A stretch of DNA of 64,000 nt, taken from NCBI GenBank assembly GCA_964566145.1, contig CAZMHN010000002.1:1-64000 (forward strand), written 5' to 3'. This document shows, piece after piece, positions 50,574-59,509 of the stretch. Each line of letters opens with the position of its first letter. The stretch's first letter is position 1. Below the pieces are notes generated by a model that saw only the letters and a program-made list of their open reading frames with translations, had not been told where the DNA came from and made no database searches. Origin of the DNA: CAZMHN01 sp964566145 (GTDB taxonomy: Bacteria > Patescibacteriota > Patescibacteriia > Veblenbacterales > UBA10138). The position numbers and the translations under genes are program-made.

Positions 50574-51242
50574 ATGGCGGGTACGCTGTACATGGTAGCT
50601 ACGCCCATAGGCAACTTGGGCGATGTTTCTGCGCGCGTACAGGAGGTACTGCGCTCGGTTTCGCTTGTGGCGTGCGAAGATACGCGCGTGACCGCCAAGC
50701 TCCTTGCCCATTTCGACATATCCAAACCGCTGGCGGCGCTGCACCACCATTCACCCGAGCGCATTGTGCGCGGCCTGGTGGAGAGGCTCGCCGCAGGCGA
50801 AGACATTGCCTATGCTTCAGACGCAGGTACGCCCGGCCTGGCCGACCCCGGAGGCAAGCTGGTGGAATCGGCGGTTTCAGCCGGCATTACCGTGGTTCCC
50901 GTACCAGGTCCCTCGGCTGTTACGGCCGTACTTTCCGTGGCCGGCCTGCCCGCGAACCAGTATATTTTTTTAGGCTACCCTCCGCACAAGAAAGGCAGGC
51001 AGGCGTTTTTCCGCGAGGCGTCGGAGTGCAGCCACGCCGTGGTTTTCTTCGAATCTACCCACCGCATTATTAAAACCCTGACCGAGCTCGGCAGAGCCAT
51101 AGGCGAGCGCAAGCTGGTGGTGGGGAGAGAGCTTACGAAATTGCATGAGACCGTTTACCGCGGCAGTGAAGCGGAGATACGCGCACAACTTGAGCAAACA
51201 TCCACCAAGGGCGAATTCGTTATTGTGGTGGCGCCCAAATGA
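50574..51242 (+). CDS. rsmI: 16S rRNA 2'-O-ribose C1402 methyltransferase RsmI
   Basis: 222 residues, SAM-dependent tetrapyrrole-methylase fold. ATG 50574 gives MAGTLYMVATPIGNLGDVSARVQEVL, the conserved start; ACEDTRVTAKLLAHF, ASDAGTPGLADPG and VPVPGPSAVTAVLSVAGLP follow. It lacks the C-terminal domain present in longer homologues. It modifies C1402 in the decoding centre of 16S rRNA. Confidence 0.97.
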   Translation: MAGTLYMVATPIGNLGDVSARVQEVLRSVSLVACEDTRVTAKLLAHFDISKPLAALHHHSPERIVRGLVERLAAGEDIAYASDAGTPGLADPGGKLVESAVSAGITVVPVPGPSAVTAVLSVAGLPANQYIFLGYPPHKKGRQAFFREASECSHAVVFFESTHRIIKTLTELGRAIGERKLVVGRELTKLHETVYRGSEAEIRAQLEQTSTKGEFVIVVAPK

Positions 51243-51464
51243 AACCCCCGCAGTTGACCGTTGTACGGTGCTGCAGGGGGTGGTACGTATCGGTTAGGCT
51301 GTTGCGTCTCACACGGTTGGCCGACCATGTGCGACGAGGCCGCGCAGAGGCCATGGGCTTATGAGGCGTTTGGTGTGCGCTAATGTGGCCGTGCAACCAG
51401 CTTGTCGTGTTCGACAAGCCCGATACATTCTGGTACTTTTTAGCTGGTAGGGAAGCATAATTAC
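51243..51464. other. Intergenic region with two hairpins, no recognised gene
   Basis: Just after the rsmI stop, CCCCCGCAG / CTGC-A-GGGGG encloses 16 bases without a T-run. Near 51399-51419, GCTTGTCG-TGTT-CGACAAGC forms a perfect 8-bp hairpin. The G/C-rich bases between them contain short inverted segments but match no RNA family known to me. No convincing ORF or ribosome site is present. It could be a small structured RNA or a long leader for metG. Confidence 0.35.
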
Positions 51465-51470
51465 TATACC
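51465..51470 (+). promoter_or_regulatory. -10 box of metG
   Basis: TATACC, 6 bases before ATG 51477, consistent with the leaderless pattern. Confidence 0.45.
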
Positions 51471-51476
51471 GTACTC

Positions 51477-52892
51477 ATGTCAAGGTTCTACGTTACCACC
51501 CCTATCTACTACGTGAACGACAAGCCGCACCTAGGGCACGCGTACACCACGTTGTGCGCGGACGTTTTGGCGCGCTGGCACAAGGCGCGCGGCGACGAGG
51601 TGTTCTTTCTGACCGGCACAGATGAACACGGGGCCAAAGTGGAACAGTCGGCTAAAGAGGCGGGGCTAAGCCCGCAGGAGTTTGCGGGACAGAACGCGGA
51701 ACGGTTCAAGGCCGCCTGGAATGACCTTAACATCGGTTACGATTATTTCTTGCGCACGTCCCAGCCTGAGCATGAGCAAGTGGTGAAGGATTTCATACAG
51801 CGCATCTACGACGCCGGGTACATTTATCAAGGCGAGTATGAGGGCCTTTACTGCATTGGATGTGAGAAGTATTTGAAGGAAGATGATTTGGTCGATGACA
51901 AGTGTCCTTTGCACCCGAATCGCGAGCCGGTGAAGCAAAAGGAGAAGAACTACTTTTTCAAGCTCTCGTCGTTCCGGGAGAAGTTGCTCACGGCCATTGA
52001 GTCTGGCGGATATTCGATAGTGCCCGACGCCAGGCGCAAGGAGATAGTCGGCAAGCTGAAGCAGGGCCTGGACGACCTGTCTATCTCCCGTGAATCAGTG
52101 GAGTGGGGCGTACGCGTGCCGTGGGACGAAACCCAGACCATATACGTATGGATAGACGCGCTCATCAACTACTACTCGGCTACGCAGTTCGTGTCAGGCA
52201 GGCAGGAGTTTTGGCCGGCTGACGTGCACCTTTTGGCCAAGGACATAGTCTGGTTCCACGCGGTCATTTGGGAGGCCATGCTTATGGCCGCCGGTTTGCC
52301 CTTGCCTAAGGTGATAGCCACTCACGGCTTCTTCACGATTGACGGACAAAAGATGTCAAAGAGCCTGGGCAACGTGATAGACCCGAACGACCTGGTGAAG
52401 GAATTCGGCGTGGAAGCCGCGCGTTACCTAATGCTCTCCCAGCTATCATTCACGACCGACAGCGACGTGTCCTTGGCGCGATTCCGGGAACGGTACGAAT
52501 CGGATTTGGCGAACGGCCTCGGCAATACATTTTCGCGCGTAACGAACATGGTTGAGAAGTACGGGTCGCCTGCAGTAGGTTCTGCGAAAGTTCCGCCCGA
52601 ACGTGAAGTAGCTGAAGAAGTGAACAATTTTCAGTTCGATATTGCATTGAGCACAATTTTTGGTTTTTTGCGGAGCATCGACCAGGAAATTGAGAAAGCT
52701 AGACCTTGGCAGATGGCAAAAGAAGGCAAAGACGAAGACGTCAAAGTGTTGCTCGCGGGTTGGACGCAAGAACTCCGGCAAGTAGCGGGACTGCTCGAAC
52801 CATTTATGCCGGAAACGAGCCGGAAGATGGTAGCCGCACTGACGGCTGAACGAATCACCAAAGCTGAACCCTTGTTCCCAAGGTTAACTTAA
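51477..52892 (+). CDS. metG: Methionyl-tRNA synthetase (short form)
   Basis: 471 residues, class I. HIGH is HLGH in NDKPHLGHAYTTLCADVL (residues 18-21); the zinc-knuckle region is CIGCEKYLKEDDLVDDKCP (two CxxC-type positions reduced to three Cys and His); KMSKS is GQKMSKSLGNVIDP (near 292). There is no C-terminal dimerisation (EMAP/Trbp111) domain. The last 350 bases (about 52540-52890) are visibly richer in A/T than the rest. Confidence 0.96.
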   Translation: MSRFYVTTPIYYVNDKPHLGHAYTTLCADVLARWHKARGDEVFFLTGTDEHGAKVEQSAKEAGLSPQEFAGQNAERFKAAWNDLNIGYDYFLRTSQPEHEQVVKDFIQRIYDAGYIYQGEYEGLYCIGCEKYLKEDDLVDDKCPLHPNREPVKQKEKNYFFKLSSFREKLLTAIESGGYSIVPDARRKEIVGKLKQGLDDLSISRESVEWGVRVPWDETQTIYVWIDALINYYSATQFVSGRQEFWPADVHLLAKDIVWFHAVIWEAMLMAAGLPLPKVIATHGFFTIDGQKMSKSLGNVIDPNDLVKEFGVEAARYLMLSQLSFTTDSDVSLARFRERYESDLANGLGNTFSRVTNMVEKYGSPAVGSAKVPPEREVAEEVNNFQFDIALSTIFGFLRSIDQEIEKARPWQMAKEGKDEDVKVLLAGWTQELRQVAGLLEPFMPETSRKMVAALTAERITKAEPLFPRLT

Positions 52893-52899
52893 ATCCACT

Positions 52900-53463
52900 A
52901 TGACCACGCTCGACGTGCTCCTTCTCCTTCTCCTCGTCGGATTCGCCTGGTTCGGGTTCTGGTTCGGTCTCATTCATGCGGTGGGCGGACTGGCCGGTAC
53001 CGTTCTGGGAGCCTGGCTGGCCGGACACTACTACGCCGTCGTGTCGGCGCCGTTCGAAACGCTGTTCGCCGCGGAAGGCGCCTGGCTGAAGCTGTTCTTC
53101 TTCCTGGCTATCTTCATTTTTGTGAACAGGCTCATAGGGTTCGGGTTCTACCTGCTGGACCGCACTTTCGCATTCCTGACGCGCATGCCGTTCCTCAAGA
53201 CCATAGACCGTTTGTCCGGCGCCGTGCTCGGTCTGGTGGAAGGCGCGTTCGTCATCGGACTCACGCTGGTACTGGCCTCGCAGTACCTTGAACTCTCTTC
53301 TGCAGTGGAGCAGGCCATAGCCTCTTCCCGCATCGCTTTCGGCCTCACCGCCTTCGCTGGGGTGCTTGTGCCGCTCCTGCCGGAGTTCGTGGACTACGCC
53401 AGGCCGTACCTGCCCCCGGGAGTGAACCTGCCTGCCGAACAGCCGCCGGTGTATGGTAGATAG
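52900..53463 (+). CDS. CvpA family membrane protein
   Basis: 187 residues with four transmembrane segments: LDVLLLLLLVGFAWFGFWFGLIHAVGG, then GAWLKLFFFLAIFIFVNRLIGFGFYLLDR, and GAVLGLVEGAFVIGLTLVLAS. The pattern (GLIHAVGGLAGTVLGAWLA early, DRLSGAVLGLVEG later) is the CvpA/colicin V production family, whose function is not well defined. It overlaps tatD by 11 bases. Confidence 0.88.
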   Translation: MTTLDVLLLLLLVGFAWFGFWFGLIHAVGGLAGTVLGAWLAGHYYAVVSAPFETLFAAEGAWLKLFFFLAIFIFVNRLIGFGFYLLDRTFAFLTRMPFLKTIDRLSGAVLGLVEGAFVIGLTLVLASQYLELSSAVEQAIASSRIAFGLTAFAGVLVPLLPEFVDYARPYLPPGVNLPAEQPPVYGR

Positions 53464-54229
53464 CCATTGTCACCTCGACTTCCCGGATTACCAGGAGGAT
53501 TTCGAGGCGGTACTGGAGCGCACGAGAGGAACGCTCGAGTTTGTCGTGAACGTGGGGACCGACGTGCACACGAGCGAGCGCACGGTCGATTTGGCCGCGG
53601 CTCAAGGATTCGCGTACGCGTCCGTGGGCATACACCCGCACGACGCCTCAACCGTTACGGATTCGGCCATGGATAGACTGCGTACCCTTACCAAAGAACC
53701 AAAGGTGGTGGCTATAGGGGAGTGCGGGCTTGATTACACGGGGTTTGCTCCCGGGCAGGAAGAAGCTGAGAAAGCCGTTCAGAAAGAGGTGTTCGTACAG
53801 CACATCGAACTGGCTCGTGAGCTGAAGTTGCCGCTCATTATCCACTGCCGCGATGCGTACGGGGATTTGCTCAAGGTTCTGACAGAGCAGGGTGGGCAAT
53901 TGCGCGGCGTGGTGCACTGCTTCCTTGGCACGCCCCAAGAGGCCCGCGCGTTCATGGAACTGGGACTTTTCATTTCTTTCACCGGCATTATCACGTTCAA
54001 GAACGCCGCGCCGGAGCTGCTGGAATCCGTGCGGCAGGTTCCGCTCGCGCGCATGATGGTGGAAACCGATGCGCCGTTCCTGGCGCCGGTGCCGCATCGC
54101 GGCAAGCGCAACGAGCCGGCGTACGTCACGGAGGTGGCGAAGAAGGTGGCGGAATTGAGGGGAATAGGGTACGTCGAGGTGGAACAAAAGACCACGCAGA
54201 ACGCACGGGCGCTGTTCGGCATCTCCTAG
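53453..54229 (+). CDS. tatD: TatD family metal-dependent deoxyribonuclease
   Basis: 258 residues, TIM-barrel amidohydrolase superfamily. Metal ligands are visible: MVDSHCHLDFPDY at the start, IGECGLDYTG, LPLIIHCRDAYGDLL, VVHCFLGTPQEA and METDAPFLAPVPHRGKRNEP (VETDAPFLAP here). The length is standard. The ATG overlaps the cvpA-like gene. TatD enzymes act as 3'-5' exonucleases in DNA repair and turnover. Confidence 0.95.
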   Translation: MVDSHCHLDFPDYQEDFEAVLERTRGTLEFVVNVGTDVHTSERTVDLAAAQGFAYASVGIHPHDASTVTDSAMDRLRTLTKEPKVVAIGECGLDYTGFAPGQEEAEKAVQKEVFVQHIELARELKLPLIIHCRDAYGDLLKVLTEQGGQLRGVVHCFLGTPQEARAFMELGLFISFTGIITFKNAAPELLESVRQVPLARMMVETDAPFLAPVPHRGKRNEPAYVTEVAKKVAELRGIGYVEVEQKTTQNARALFGIS

Positions 54230-54234
54230 GGAAG

Positions 54235-54243
54235 TGCTACACT
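54235..54243 (+). promoter_or_regulatory. Extended -10 promoter of rmuC
   Basis: TGCTACACT with the -10 TACACT at 54238-54243, 9 bases before ATG 54253. Leaderless start predicted. Confidence 0.55.
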
Positions 54244-54252
54244 TATAGCCGT

Positions 54253-55311
54253 ATGGGAACTGAATTCATAGTTTTACTGGCGGTCGTGGTGGCTGGTTTT
54301 GCCGCCATGCTGTGGTTTTTGCGCACGCGGGCCGGCGAGCCGAAACAGGACAACCAGTCCATGTTGCTGCTCCAGAACCAGCTGAACGAGCTGACGCGCA
54401 CGCTGGATACCAAGCTGGGCGAATCCACGCGCATTCTGCAAACCCAGTTCGGCGAGTCGGCCAGGATAATCCGCGACGTGACCGAGCGCCTGACCAAGCT
54501 GGACGAGACCAACCGCCAGGTGGTGAATTTCGCGGACCAGCTTCAGAGTCTGCAGGACATCCTGAAGAACCCGAAGCAGCGCGGCATCCTGGGTGAGTAC
54601 TATCTGGAAACACTTCTGAAGAACATACTGCCGCCAGACCACTACGAAATGCAGTTCGATTTGGGCACGGACGAATCGACCGGACAAAAGCTCATTGCCG
54701 ACGCAGTCATCAAAGTGAAGGACAAGCTCATCCCAGTGGACTCAAAGTTCAGCCTGGAGAACTACAACCGCCTGGTGGAAGCGCATACTGACGAAGAGAG
54801 GGATCGGTACGAAAAAGCTTTCGTCAACGACCTCAAGCTCCGCATACAGGAAACAGCCAAGTACATCCGGCCTGAGAAGGGCACGCTGGATTTTGCGTTC
54901 ATGTTCATCCCGCACGAGGCCATTTACTACGACCTGCTCATAAACAAGATAGGGGCGGTGACCGAGAACACAGAGAACCTGGTCCAGCGCGCGGCGGGCA
55001 AGTACAAGGTCATCATCGTATCGCCAACGTCTTTCCTGGCGTATCTGCAAACGGTGCTCCAGGGTTTGCGCGCCATGATGATAGAAGAATCGGCCAAGGA
55101 GATACGCAAGAACGTGGAGCTTCTGGGCAAGCACCTTTCCAGTTATGAGGATTACATGAAGAAGCTCGGCAACCACCTGGGTACGTCGGTGAACGCGTAT
55201 AACACGGCGTATGACGAGCTCAGGAAGGTGGACAAGGACGTCATGAAGATATCCGGCTCGGCCGCAGGCATAGAACCCCTGCAACTGGAGAAACCGAAAG
55301 ACCGTGAGTGA
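54253..55311 (+). CDS. rmuC: DNA recombination protein RmuC
   Basis: 352 residues. An N-terminal hydrophobic anchor (EFIVLLAVVVAGFAAMLWFLRT) is followed by a long coiled coil (residues about 35-105) and the RmuC nuclease-like core: GILGEYYLETLLKNILPPDHYEMQ, VDSKFSLENYNRLVEA, LDFAFMFIPHEAIYYDLL and VIIVSPTSFLAYLQTVLQGLR. It limits recombination at inverted repeats in other bacteria. The transcript ends at the hairpin 55349-55380. Confidence 0.95.
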   Translation: MGTEFIVLLAVVVAGFAAMLWFLRTRAGEPKQDNQSMLLLQNQLNELTRTLDTKLGESTRILQTQFGESARIIRDVTERLTKLDETNRQVVNFADQLQSLQDILKNPKQRGILGEYYLETLLKNILPPDHYEMQFDLGTDESTGQKLIADAVIKVKDKLIPVDSKFSLENYNRLVEAHTDEERDRYEKAFVNDLKLRIQETAKYIRPEKGTLDFAFMFIPHEAIYYDLLINKIGAVTENTENLVQRAAGKYKVIIVSPTSFLAYLQTVLQGLRAMMIEESAKEIRKNVELLGKHLSSYEDYMKKLGNHLGTSVNAYNTAYDELRKVDKDVMKISGSAAGIEPLQLEKPKDRE

Positions 55312-55348
55312 ACAAGGGGATTTTTGGGGGTTTTAGGATGAGTAGGAG

Positions 55349-55380
55349 TTTTTTGGCTAAGTTAAGCCAAAAAGGTTTTT
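55349..55380 (+). terminator. Terminator after rmuC
   Basis: TTTTGGCT-(6-base loop)-AGCCAAAA followed by AGGTTTTT, just before the atp promoter. Confidence 0.75.
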
Positions 55381-55385
55381 ATGCG

Positions 55386-55414
55386 TTGACGCGGGGCCTC
55401 AGGCAGGGTATACT
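55386..55414 (+). promoter_or_regulatory. Promoter of the atp operon
   Basis: TTGACG (55386-55391), 17 bases, TATACT (55409-55414). It is the best sigma-70-like promoter on the plus strand. The leader before ATG 55434 is about 13 bases, without a ribosome site. Confidence 0.85.
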
Positions 55415-55433
55415 TGTCCCTCGATTGTGAACT

Positions 55434-55745
55434 ATGGTTATGGATAATCCCAAGCAAGACGCTAATTCGAATCGATCATTGTTCCGGGCCTTAGGCCTGG
55501 CTTGGGAGCTTGGATACACCATAGCTATACCGCTGGTCATTCTGGCGCTGGTCGGACGGCTGTTGGACAAGACGCTCAATTCCTCCCCCTGGTTCCTTCT
55601 GGCCGGGGTGCTTTTGTCCATCGTAGCTTCCACGTGGCTCGTGTACCGTAAGACTAAATTGATAGTCGACGACTCGGCGCGGGCCCCGTCCTCACAGGCC
55701 GGACAGGCTGGCGAGGCAAAGAACGAAACTGACCATACGGTATGA
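55434..55745 (+). CDS. AtpZ/AtpI-like protein
   Basis: 103 residues with two transmembrane helices (LAWELGYTIAIPLVILALVGRLLD and WFLLAGVLLSIVASTWLVYR), the pattern of the AtpZ/AtpI family that helps assemble the c-ring or carry Mg2+. A second ATG at 55440 is possible. It is the first gene of the operon and overlaps atpB by ATGA (55742-55745). Confidence 0.85.
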   Translation: MVMDNPKQDANSNRSLFRALGLAWELGYTIAIPLVILALVGRLLDKTLNSSPWFLLAGVLLSIVASTWLVYRKTKLIVDDSARAPSSQAGQAGEAKNETDHTV

Positions 55746-56515
55746 ACATTTCCCTGGCAGCAGAACCAATTTTCCATCTAGGCTCGTTCGCCGTCACCAA
55801 TTCACTGCTCGTGGCCGTGCTGGTGATGGCTTTTTTGTGCACCCTGGCGCTGGTGTTGTCGCGGCGTAAGCTGGCGGCGGTGCCCCAAGGACTGCAGAAT
55901 CTGACCGAGACCGTCATCGAAGGCGCGCTCTCATTCGTAGAATCGGTGGTCGGCGACCGCGCCAAAGCGGAACGGTTCCTGCCTTTGACGGCTACCATCT
56001 TCTTTTTTGTTCTGTTCTCGAACTGGTTCGGGCTCCTGCCCGGCGTGGGCACCATCGGCCTGTATGAAACGCACAACGGGCACCAGGTGCTCGTGCCGTT
56101 CCTCAGGTCCGCTTCAGCCGACCTCAACGGCACCCTGGCCATCGCCCTAATCTCGGTTCTGGGCACGCAGCTGTTCGGCATCATCACGCTGGGGTTTGTG
56201 AAGCACACCAGTAAGTATGTGGACGTCATGGGGCTCATCAAGCACTTCTCGTTTCAGAAGGTCATCATGTTTTTCGTAGGCATCCTGGAGCTCATTTCCG
56301 AGGTGGCCAAAGTGGTTTCCTTCTCCTTCCGTCTCTTCGGCAACATCTTCGCCGGCGAAGTGCTCCTCATAGTCGTATCCGCGCTGGTTCCGTTCCTGGC
56401 GCCTCTGCCGTTCCTGTTCCTGGAGGTATTCGTCGGGTTTGTGCAGGCACTGGTGTTCTCGCTCCTCACTTTGGTGTTCCTTACCATAGCGACGGTTGAA
56501 CACGCGGAGCACTAG
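55742..56515 (+). CDS. atpB: ATP synthase subunit a
   Basis: 257 residues, polytopic Fo stator. The essential Arg helix is SFSFRLFGNIFAGEVLLIVV (Arg in FRLFGN), with the companion helix PFLFLEVFVGFVQALVFSLLTLVFL. The N-terminal part has ISLAAEPIFHLGSFAVTNSLL. Together with the c-ring it forms the ion channel. About 125 bases to atpE contain no ORF and a GAACG-type inverted repeat. Confidence 0.96.
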   Translation: MNISLAAEPIFHLGSFAVTNSLLVAVLVMAFLCTLALVLSRRKLAAVPQGLQNLTETVIEGALSFVESVVGDRAKAERFLPLTATIFFFVLFSNWFGLLPGVGTIGLYETHNGHQVLVPFLRSASADLNGTLAIALISVLGTQLFGIITLGFVKHTSKYVDVMGLIKHFSFQKVIMFFVGILELISEVAKVVSFSFRLFGNIFAGEVLLIVVSALVPFLAPLPFLFLEVFVGFVQALVFSLLTLVFLTIATVEHAEH

Positions 56516-56641
56516 TGCGTGGCGTTTCCCCCGGAATCGTCCGGGCGAGACGCTAATCACTAGCTTAAGCGTACGGGACGACGGCGTTACATAAAAAATC
56601 ATTCGCCGTAGCGCAACGAACGCTTGAAAGGTCTAAAGAGT

Positions 56642-56917
56642 ATGGCACTCGAACAAGAAGCCATGGAGCTTGCCCAGACCGCCAGCGGGTTCACCCCTGA
56701 CGTGCTGAAGGGCATGGCTGCCGGCGCCACTATCGCCATCGGCGGAATTTTTCCGGCCATGGCCATTGGACGCCTGGCCGCCAAGGCCATGGAATCCATC
56801 GGACGCAACCCCGAGGCTGCGGCCAAAGTGCAGACGGCCATGATACTGGCAACAGCCTTCTGTGAGGCTATCGCCATCTACGCGCTGGTTATGGCGCTCA
56901 TCATAAAGTTCGTCTAG
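56642..56917 (+). CDS. atpE: ATP synthase subunit c
   Basis: 91 residues, two-helix hairpin. The polar loop is IGRNPEAAAKVQ and the ion-binding Glu is in ATAFCEAIAIYALVMALI. The Gln and Ser/Thr ligands typical of Na+-type rings are not apparent, so proton coupling is likely (inference). ATG 56642 is preferred to an in-frame TTG at 56624. The 20-residue N-terminal extension before the first helix is longer than usual. Confidence 0.95.
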   Translation: MALEQEAMELAQTASGFTPDVLKGMAAGATIAIGGIFPAMAIGRLAAKAMESIGRNPEAAAKVQTAMILATAFCEAIAIYALVMALIIKFV

Positions 56918-57000
56918 AACTTAGCGTTCGCATCACGGCGGAACGTGCCCAAAGCACGGCCGCCCTAACGTGAACACTAGGCAATAAACCACTTGAGCGT

Positions 57001-57507
57001 ATGGAACTCATCACCAAACTAGGCATCGACTGGAAACTTCTGCTGGCGCAGATAGTGAATTTCCTCATCGTTTTAGGCGTGCTGTATCGCTTCCTGTACC
57101 GTCCGCTCGTGAAGCACCTGGCTGACCGCAAGGAGCGCATCGACCGCTCCCTGCAGGAGGCTCAGCGCATAGAGGAAGAGCTCAGGGCAATCCAAAACAG
57201 GAAGGCCGAAGCGGAACTGGAAGCCAAGCGCCGCGCCCAGGAGATAGTGGACGAGGCCATGAAAGAAGCCGGCGGCCGGCGCCAGGAGATACTGGAGAAG
57301 GTGAAAGAAGAGGCGGCCGAGGCCGTACGGGAGGCCCGCAGGCAGATGGAGTCGGAGCGCGAAGCGGTCCTGACCGACGTGCGGAGAGAAGCGGCCAAGC
57401 TCGTGACCCTGGCCGTAACCCGCGTGATTGGGAAGCTGAAGCCGGGCGACATAGACAAGGAACTCGTGACCGAGGTCGTTGCCGAGCTTGCCAAACGAAG
57501 AGGGTAG
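57001..57507 (+). CDS. atpF: ATP synthase subunit b
   Basis: 168 residues. The N-terminal membrane helix (WKLLLAQIVNFLIVLGVLYRFLYRP) is followed by a long charged helix (HLADRKERIDRSLQEAQRIEEEL ... MESEREAVLTDVRREAAKL) that forms the peripheral stalk dimer. It is 83 bases after atpE and 1 base before atpH. Confidence 0.96.
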   Translation: MELITKLGIDWKLLLAQIVNFLIVLGVLYRFLYRPLVKHLADRKERIDRSLQEAQRIEEELRAIQNRKAEAELEAKRRAQEIVDEAMKEAGGRRQEILEKVKEEAAEAVREARRQMESEREAVLTDVRREAAKLVTLAVTRVIGKLKPGDIDKELVTEVVAELAKRRG

Positions 57508-57508
57508 T

Positions 57509-57919
57509 ATGAGACTGACCCCGCGACATTACGCAGAAGCTTACCTGGTGCTGGCAGAACAGGTGCACGCCCGGCAGTTGCCCGAGTTGGCGCGCCGGTT
57601 CTGGGAACTCGTGGCCCGTGAGCGGAAGTTCGCCTGGCGCAAGCGCATCATGCTTGAAGCTGGTGAGCTGCAGCTGGTGCGTTCCGGGGGAACAAAGGTT
57701 TTTGTGCAGACTGCCCGAGAGCCAGGTCCGGACATGAAGCGCCTCATCGAGCGCGGCCTAGCTAAGAGCTTGGGTAAGGCGGTTGAAATCGAGTATGCGG
57801 TGAAACCCCACCTGCTTTCCGGCGCGGTCATTGAGATGGACGACCGTCGGTACGACGGGAGCCTGAAGGGCAGGCTCGACGCACTGGAGCGCGCCCTGGC
57901 CGGAGAGGTACATTCCTAA
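57509..57919 (+). CDS. atpH: ATP synthase subunit delta, shortened
   Basis: 136 residues against the usual 175-180. The N-terminal helical domain that binds the alpha subunits is reduced (MRLTPRHYAEAYLVLAEQVH ... ARRFWELVARERKFAWRKRIM), while the C-terminal domain is recognisable (VEIEYAVKPHLLSGAVIEMDDRRYDGSLKGRLDALE). It joins F1 to the b subunits. The start ATG 57509 is two bases after the atpF stop. Position in the operon decides the identity. Confidence 0.85.
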   Translation: MRLTPRHYAEAYLVLAEQVHARQLPELARRFWELVARERKFAWRKRIMLEAGELQLVRSGGTKVFVQTAREPGPDMKRLIERGLAKSLGKAVEIEYAVKPHLLSGAVIEMDDRRYDGSLKGRLDALERALAGEVHS

Positions 57920-57953
57920 ACTTTCATTGACTAGCATTCATTTTTGGAAACAT

Positions 57954-59456
57954 ATGGCAGCACCATCAGCCAATCCGTTGGTACGAACGCTTGAGCAGGA
58001 ACTTAAGGGGTTCGAAGCCAAGATAACCGAAGAGCGCGTCGGCACCGTAGTCGAGGTGGGAGACGGCATAGCCAAGGTCTCCGGCCTCAGGGACTGTTTG
58101 TCCGCCGAAATGCTTGAATTCCCGCACGGCGTCAAGGGCGTGGCTCTGAACCTGGAGGAATCGCAGGTCGGCGTCATGATTCTGGGCGAGTACCATGAGG
58201 TGAAGGAAGGCGACACCGTGAAGTCGACCGGCAAGATACTCTCCGTGCCGGTGGGCAAGGGTGTCATCGGACGCGTGGTGAACGCGCTGGGCGAACCGGT
58301 GGACGGCAAGGGCCCGGTCAAGGCCGACGCCGAGTACCCCGTGGAGCGCATTGCGCCCCGGGTCATCACCAGGCAATCCGTGACCCAGCCTTTGCAGACC
58401 GGGGTCAAGGCCATCGACAGCATGATACCCATTGGCCGCGGCCAGCGCGAGCTCATCATAGGCGACCGGCAGACCGGCAAAACCGCCGTGGCCGTCGACA
58501 CCATCATAAACCAGAAGGGGCAGAACGTGACCTGCATCTACGTAGGCATCGGGCAGAAGGAATCCAAGGTGGCGCGCATCGTAGCCAAACTCGAGGAGGC
58601 CGGAGCCATGGCCTACACCACGGTCGTGCTGGCAGGCGCTTCGGATCCGGCCGCCATGTCGTTCCTGGCTCCGTACGCCGGATGCGCTATGGGCGAATAC
58701 TTCATGGACAAGGGCCAAGACGTTCTTCTGGTGTACGACGACCTAAGTAAGCACGCCGTAGCGTATCGCGCCGTGTCGCTCCTCTTGAGGCGGCCGCCCG
58801 GACGCGAGGCCTACCCCGGCGACATTTTCTACCTCCACTCCCGTTTGCTGGAACGGGCCGCCAAGCTGAACAAGGATTACGGCGGGGGCAGCTTGACCGC
58901 GCTTCCCATCATTGAAACGCAGGCCGGCGACGTATCGGCCTACATACCGACTAACGTCATTTCCATTACCGACGGGCAGATATACCTAGAGAGCGATTTG
59001 TTCTACCAGGGCATTCGGCCGGCCTTGAACGTGGGCATCTCGGTGTCGCGCGTTGGTTCCGCCGCCCAGGTGAAAGCCATGAAAAAGGTGGCAGGCAAGC
59101 TCAGGCTCGACATGGCCCAATACCGCGAGCTGGCCGCGTTCGCCCAGTTCGGCAGCGACCTGGACGAGGCGACCAAACAGCGCATCGAGCGCGGCCGACG
59201 CACCACGGAAGTGCTCAAACAGGGACAGTACGAGCCCATGAGCGTGGCGCACCAGATAGCCATCCTGTACGCAGTGACGAACGGCTACCTGGATGAGGTG
59301 GCGGTGGCGGAAGTGCAGGCGTGGGAAAAGAAGTTCCATGCGTTCATGGACAAGCAGGCTGTGCTGAATCAGATAGGGGAGAAGCGCGAGCTTACGCCGG
59401 AGATAGAGGAAACGCTGAAGCAGGCCATCAGTGATTTTAAGGCAATGGCAGTTTAG
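57954..59456 (+). CDS. atpA: ATP synthase subunit alpha
   Basis: 500 residues. ATG 57954 gives MAAPSANPLVRTLEQELKGFE; the in-frame TTG 27 bases upstream is less likely. The P-loop is GDRQTGKTAVAVD (near residue 170), and VYDDLSKHAVAYR and the arginine region ALNVGISVSRVGSAAQ are intact. It forms the non-catalytic sites of F1. Confidence 0.98.
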   Translation: MAAPSANPLVRTLEQELKGFEAKITEERVGTVVEVGDGIAKVSGLRDCLSAEMLEFPHGVKGVALNLEESQVGVMILGEYHEVKEGDTVKSTGKILSVPVGKGVIGRVVNALGEPVDGKGPVKADAEYPVERIAPRVITRQSVTQPLQTGVKAIDSMIPIGRGQRELIIGDRQTGKTAVAVDTIINQKGQNVTCIYVGIGQKESKVARIVAKLEEAGAMAYTTVVLAGASDPAAMSFLAPYAGCAMGEYFMDKGQDVLLVYDDLSKHAVAYRAVSLLLRRPPGREAYPGDIFYLHSRLLERAAKLNKDYGGGSLTALPIIETQAGDVSAYIPTNVISITDGQIYLESDLFYQGIRPALNVGISVSRVGSAAQVKAMKKVAGKLRLDMAQYRELAAFAQFGSDLDEATKQRIERGRRTTEVLKQGQYEPMSVAHQIAILYAVTNGYLDEVAVAEVQAWEKKFHAFMDKQAVLNQIGEKRELTPEIEETLKQAISDFKAMAV

Positions 59457-59509
59457 CCGTGCAGGTTCATTACGCCCCTCACGAGACCATCTTCTAGGTC
59501 ACGCATCTT

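Noticed and set aside
51220..51417. Minus-strand 65-codon frame between rsmI and metG
   Set aside because: It runs into rsmI on the opposite strand, has no ribosome site although every real minus-strand gene here does, and its translation is low-complexity.
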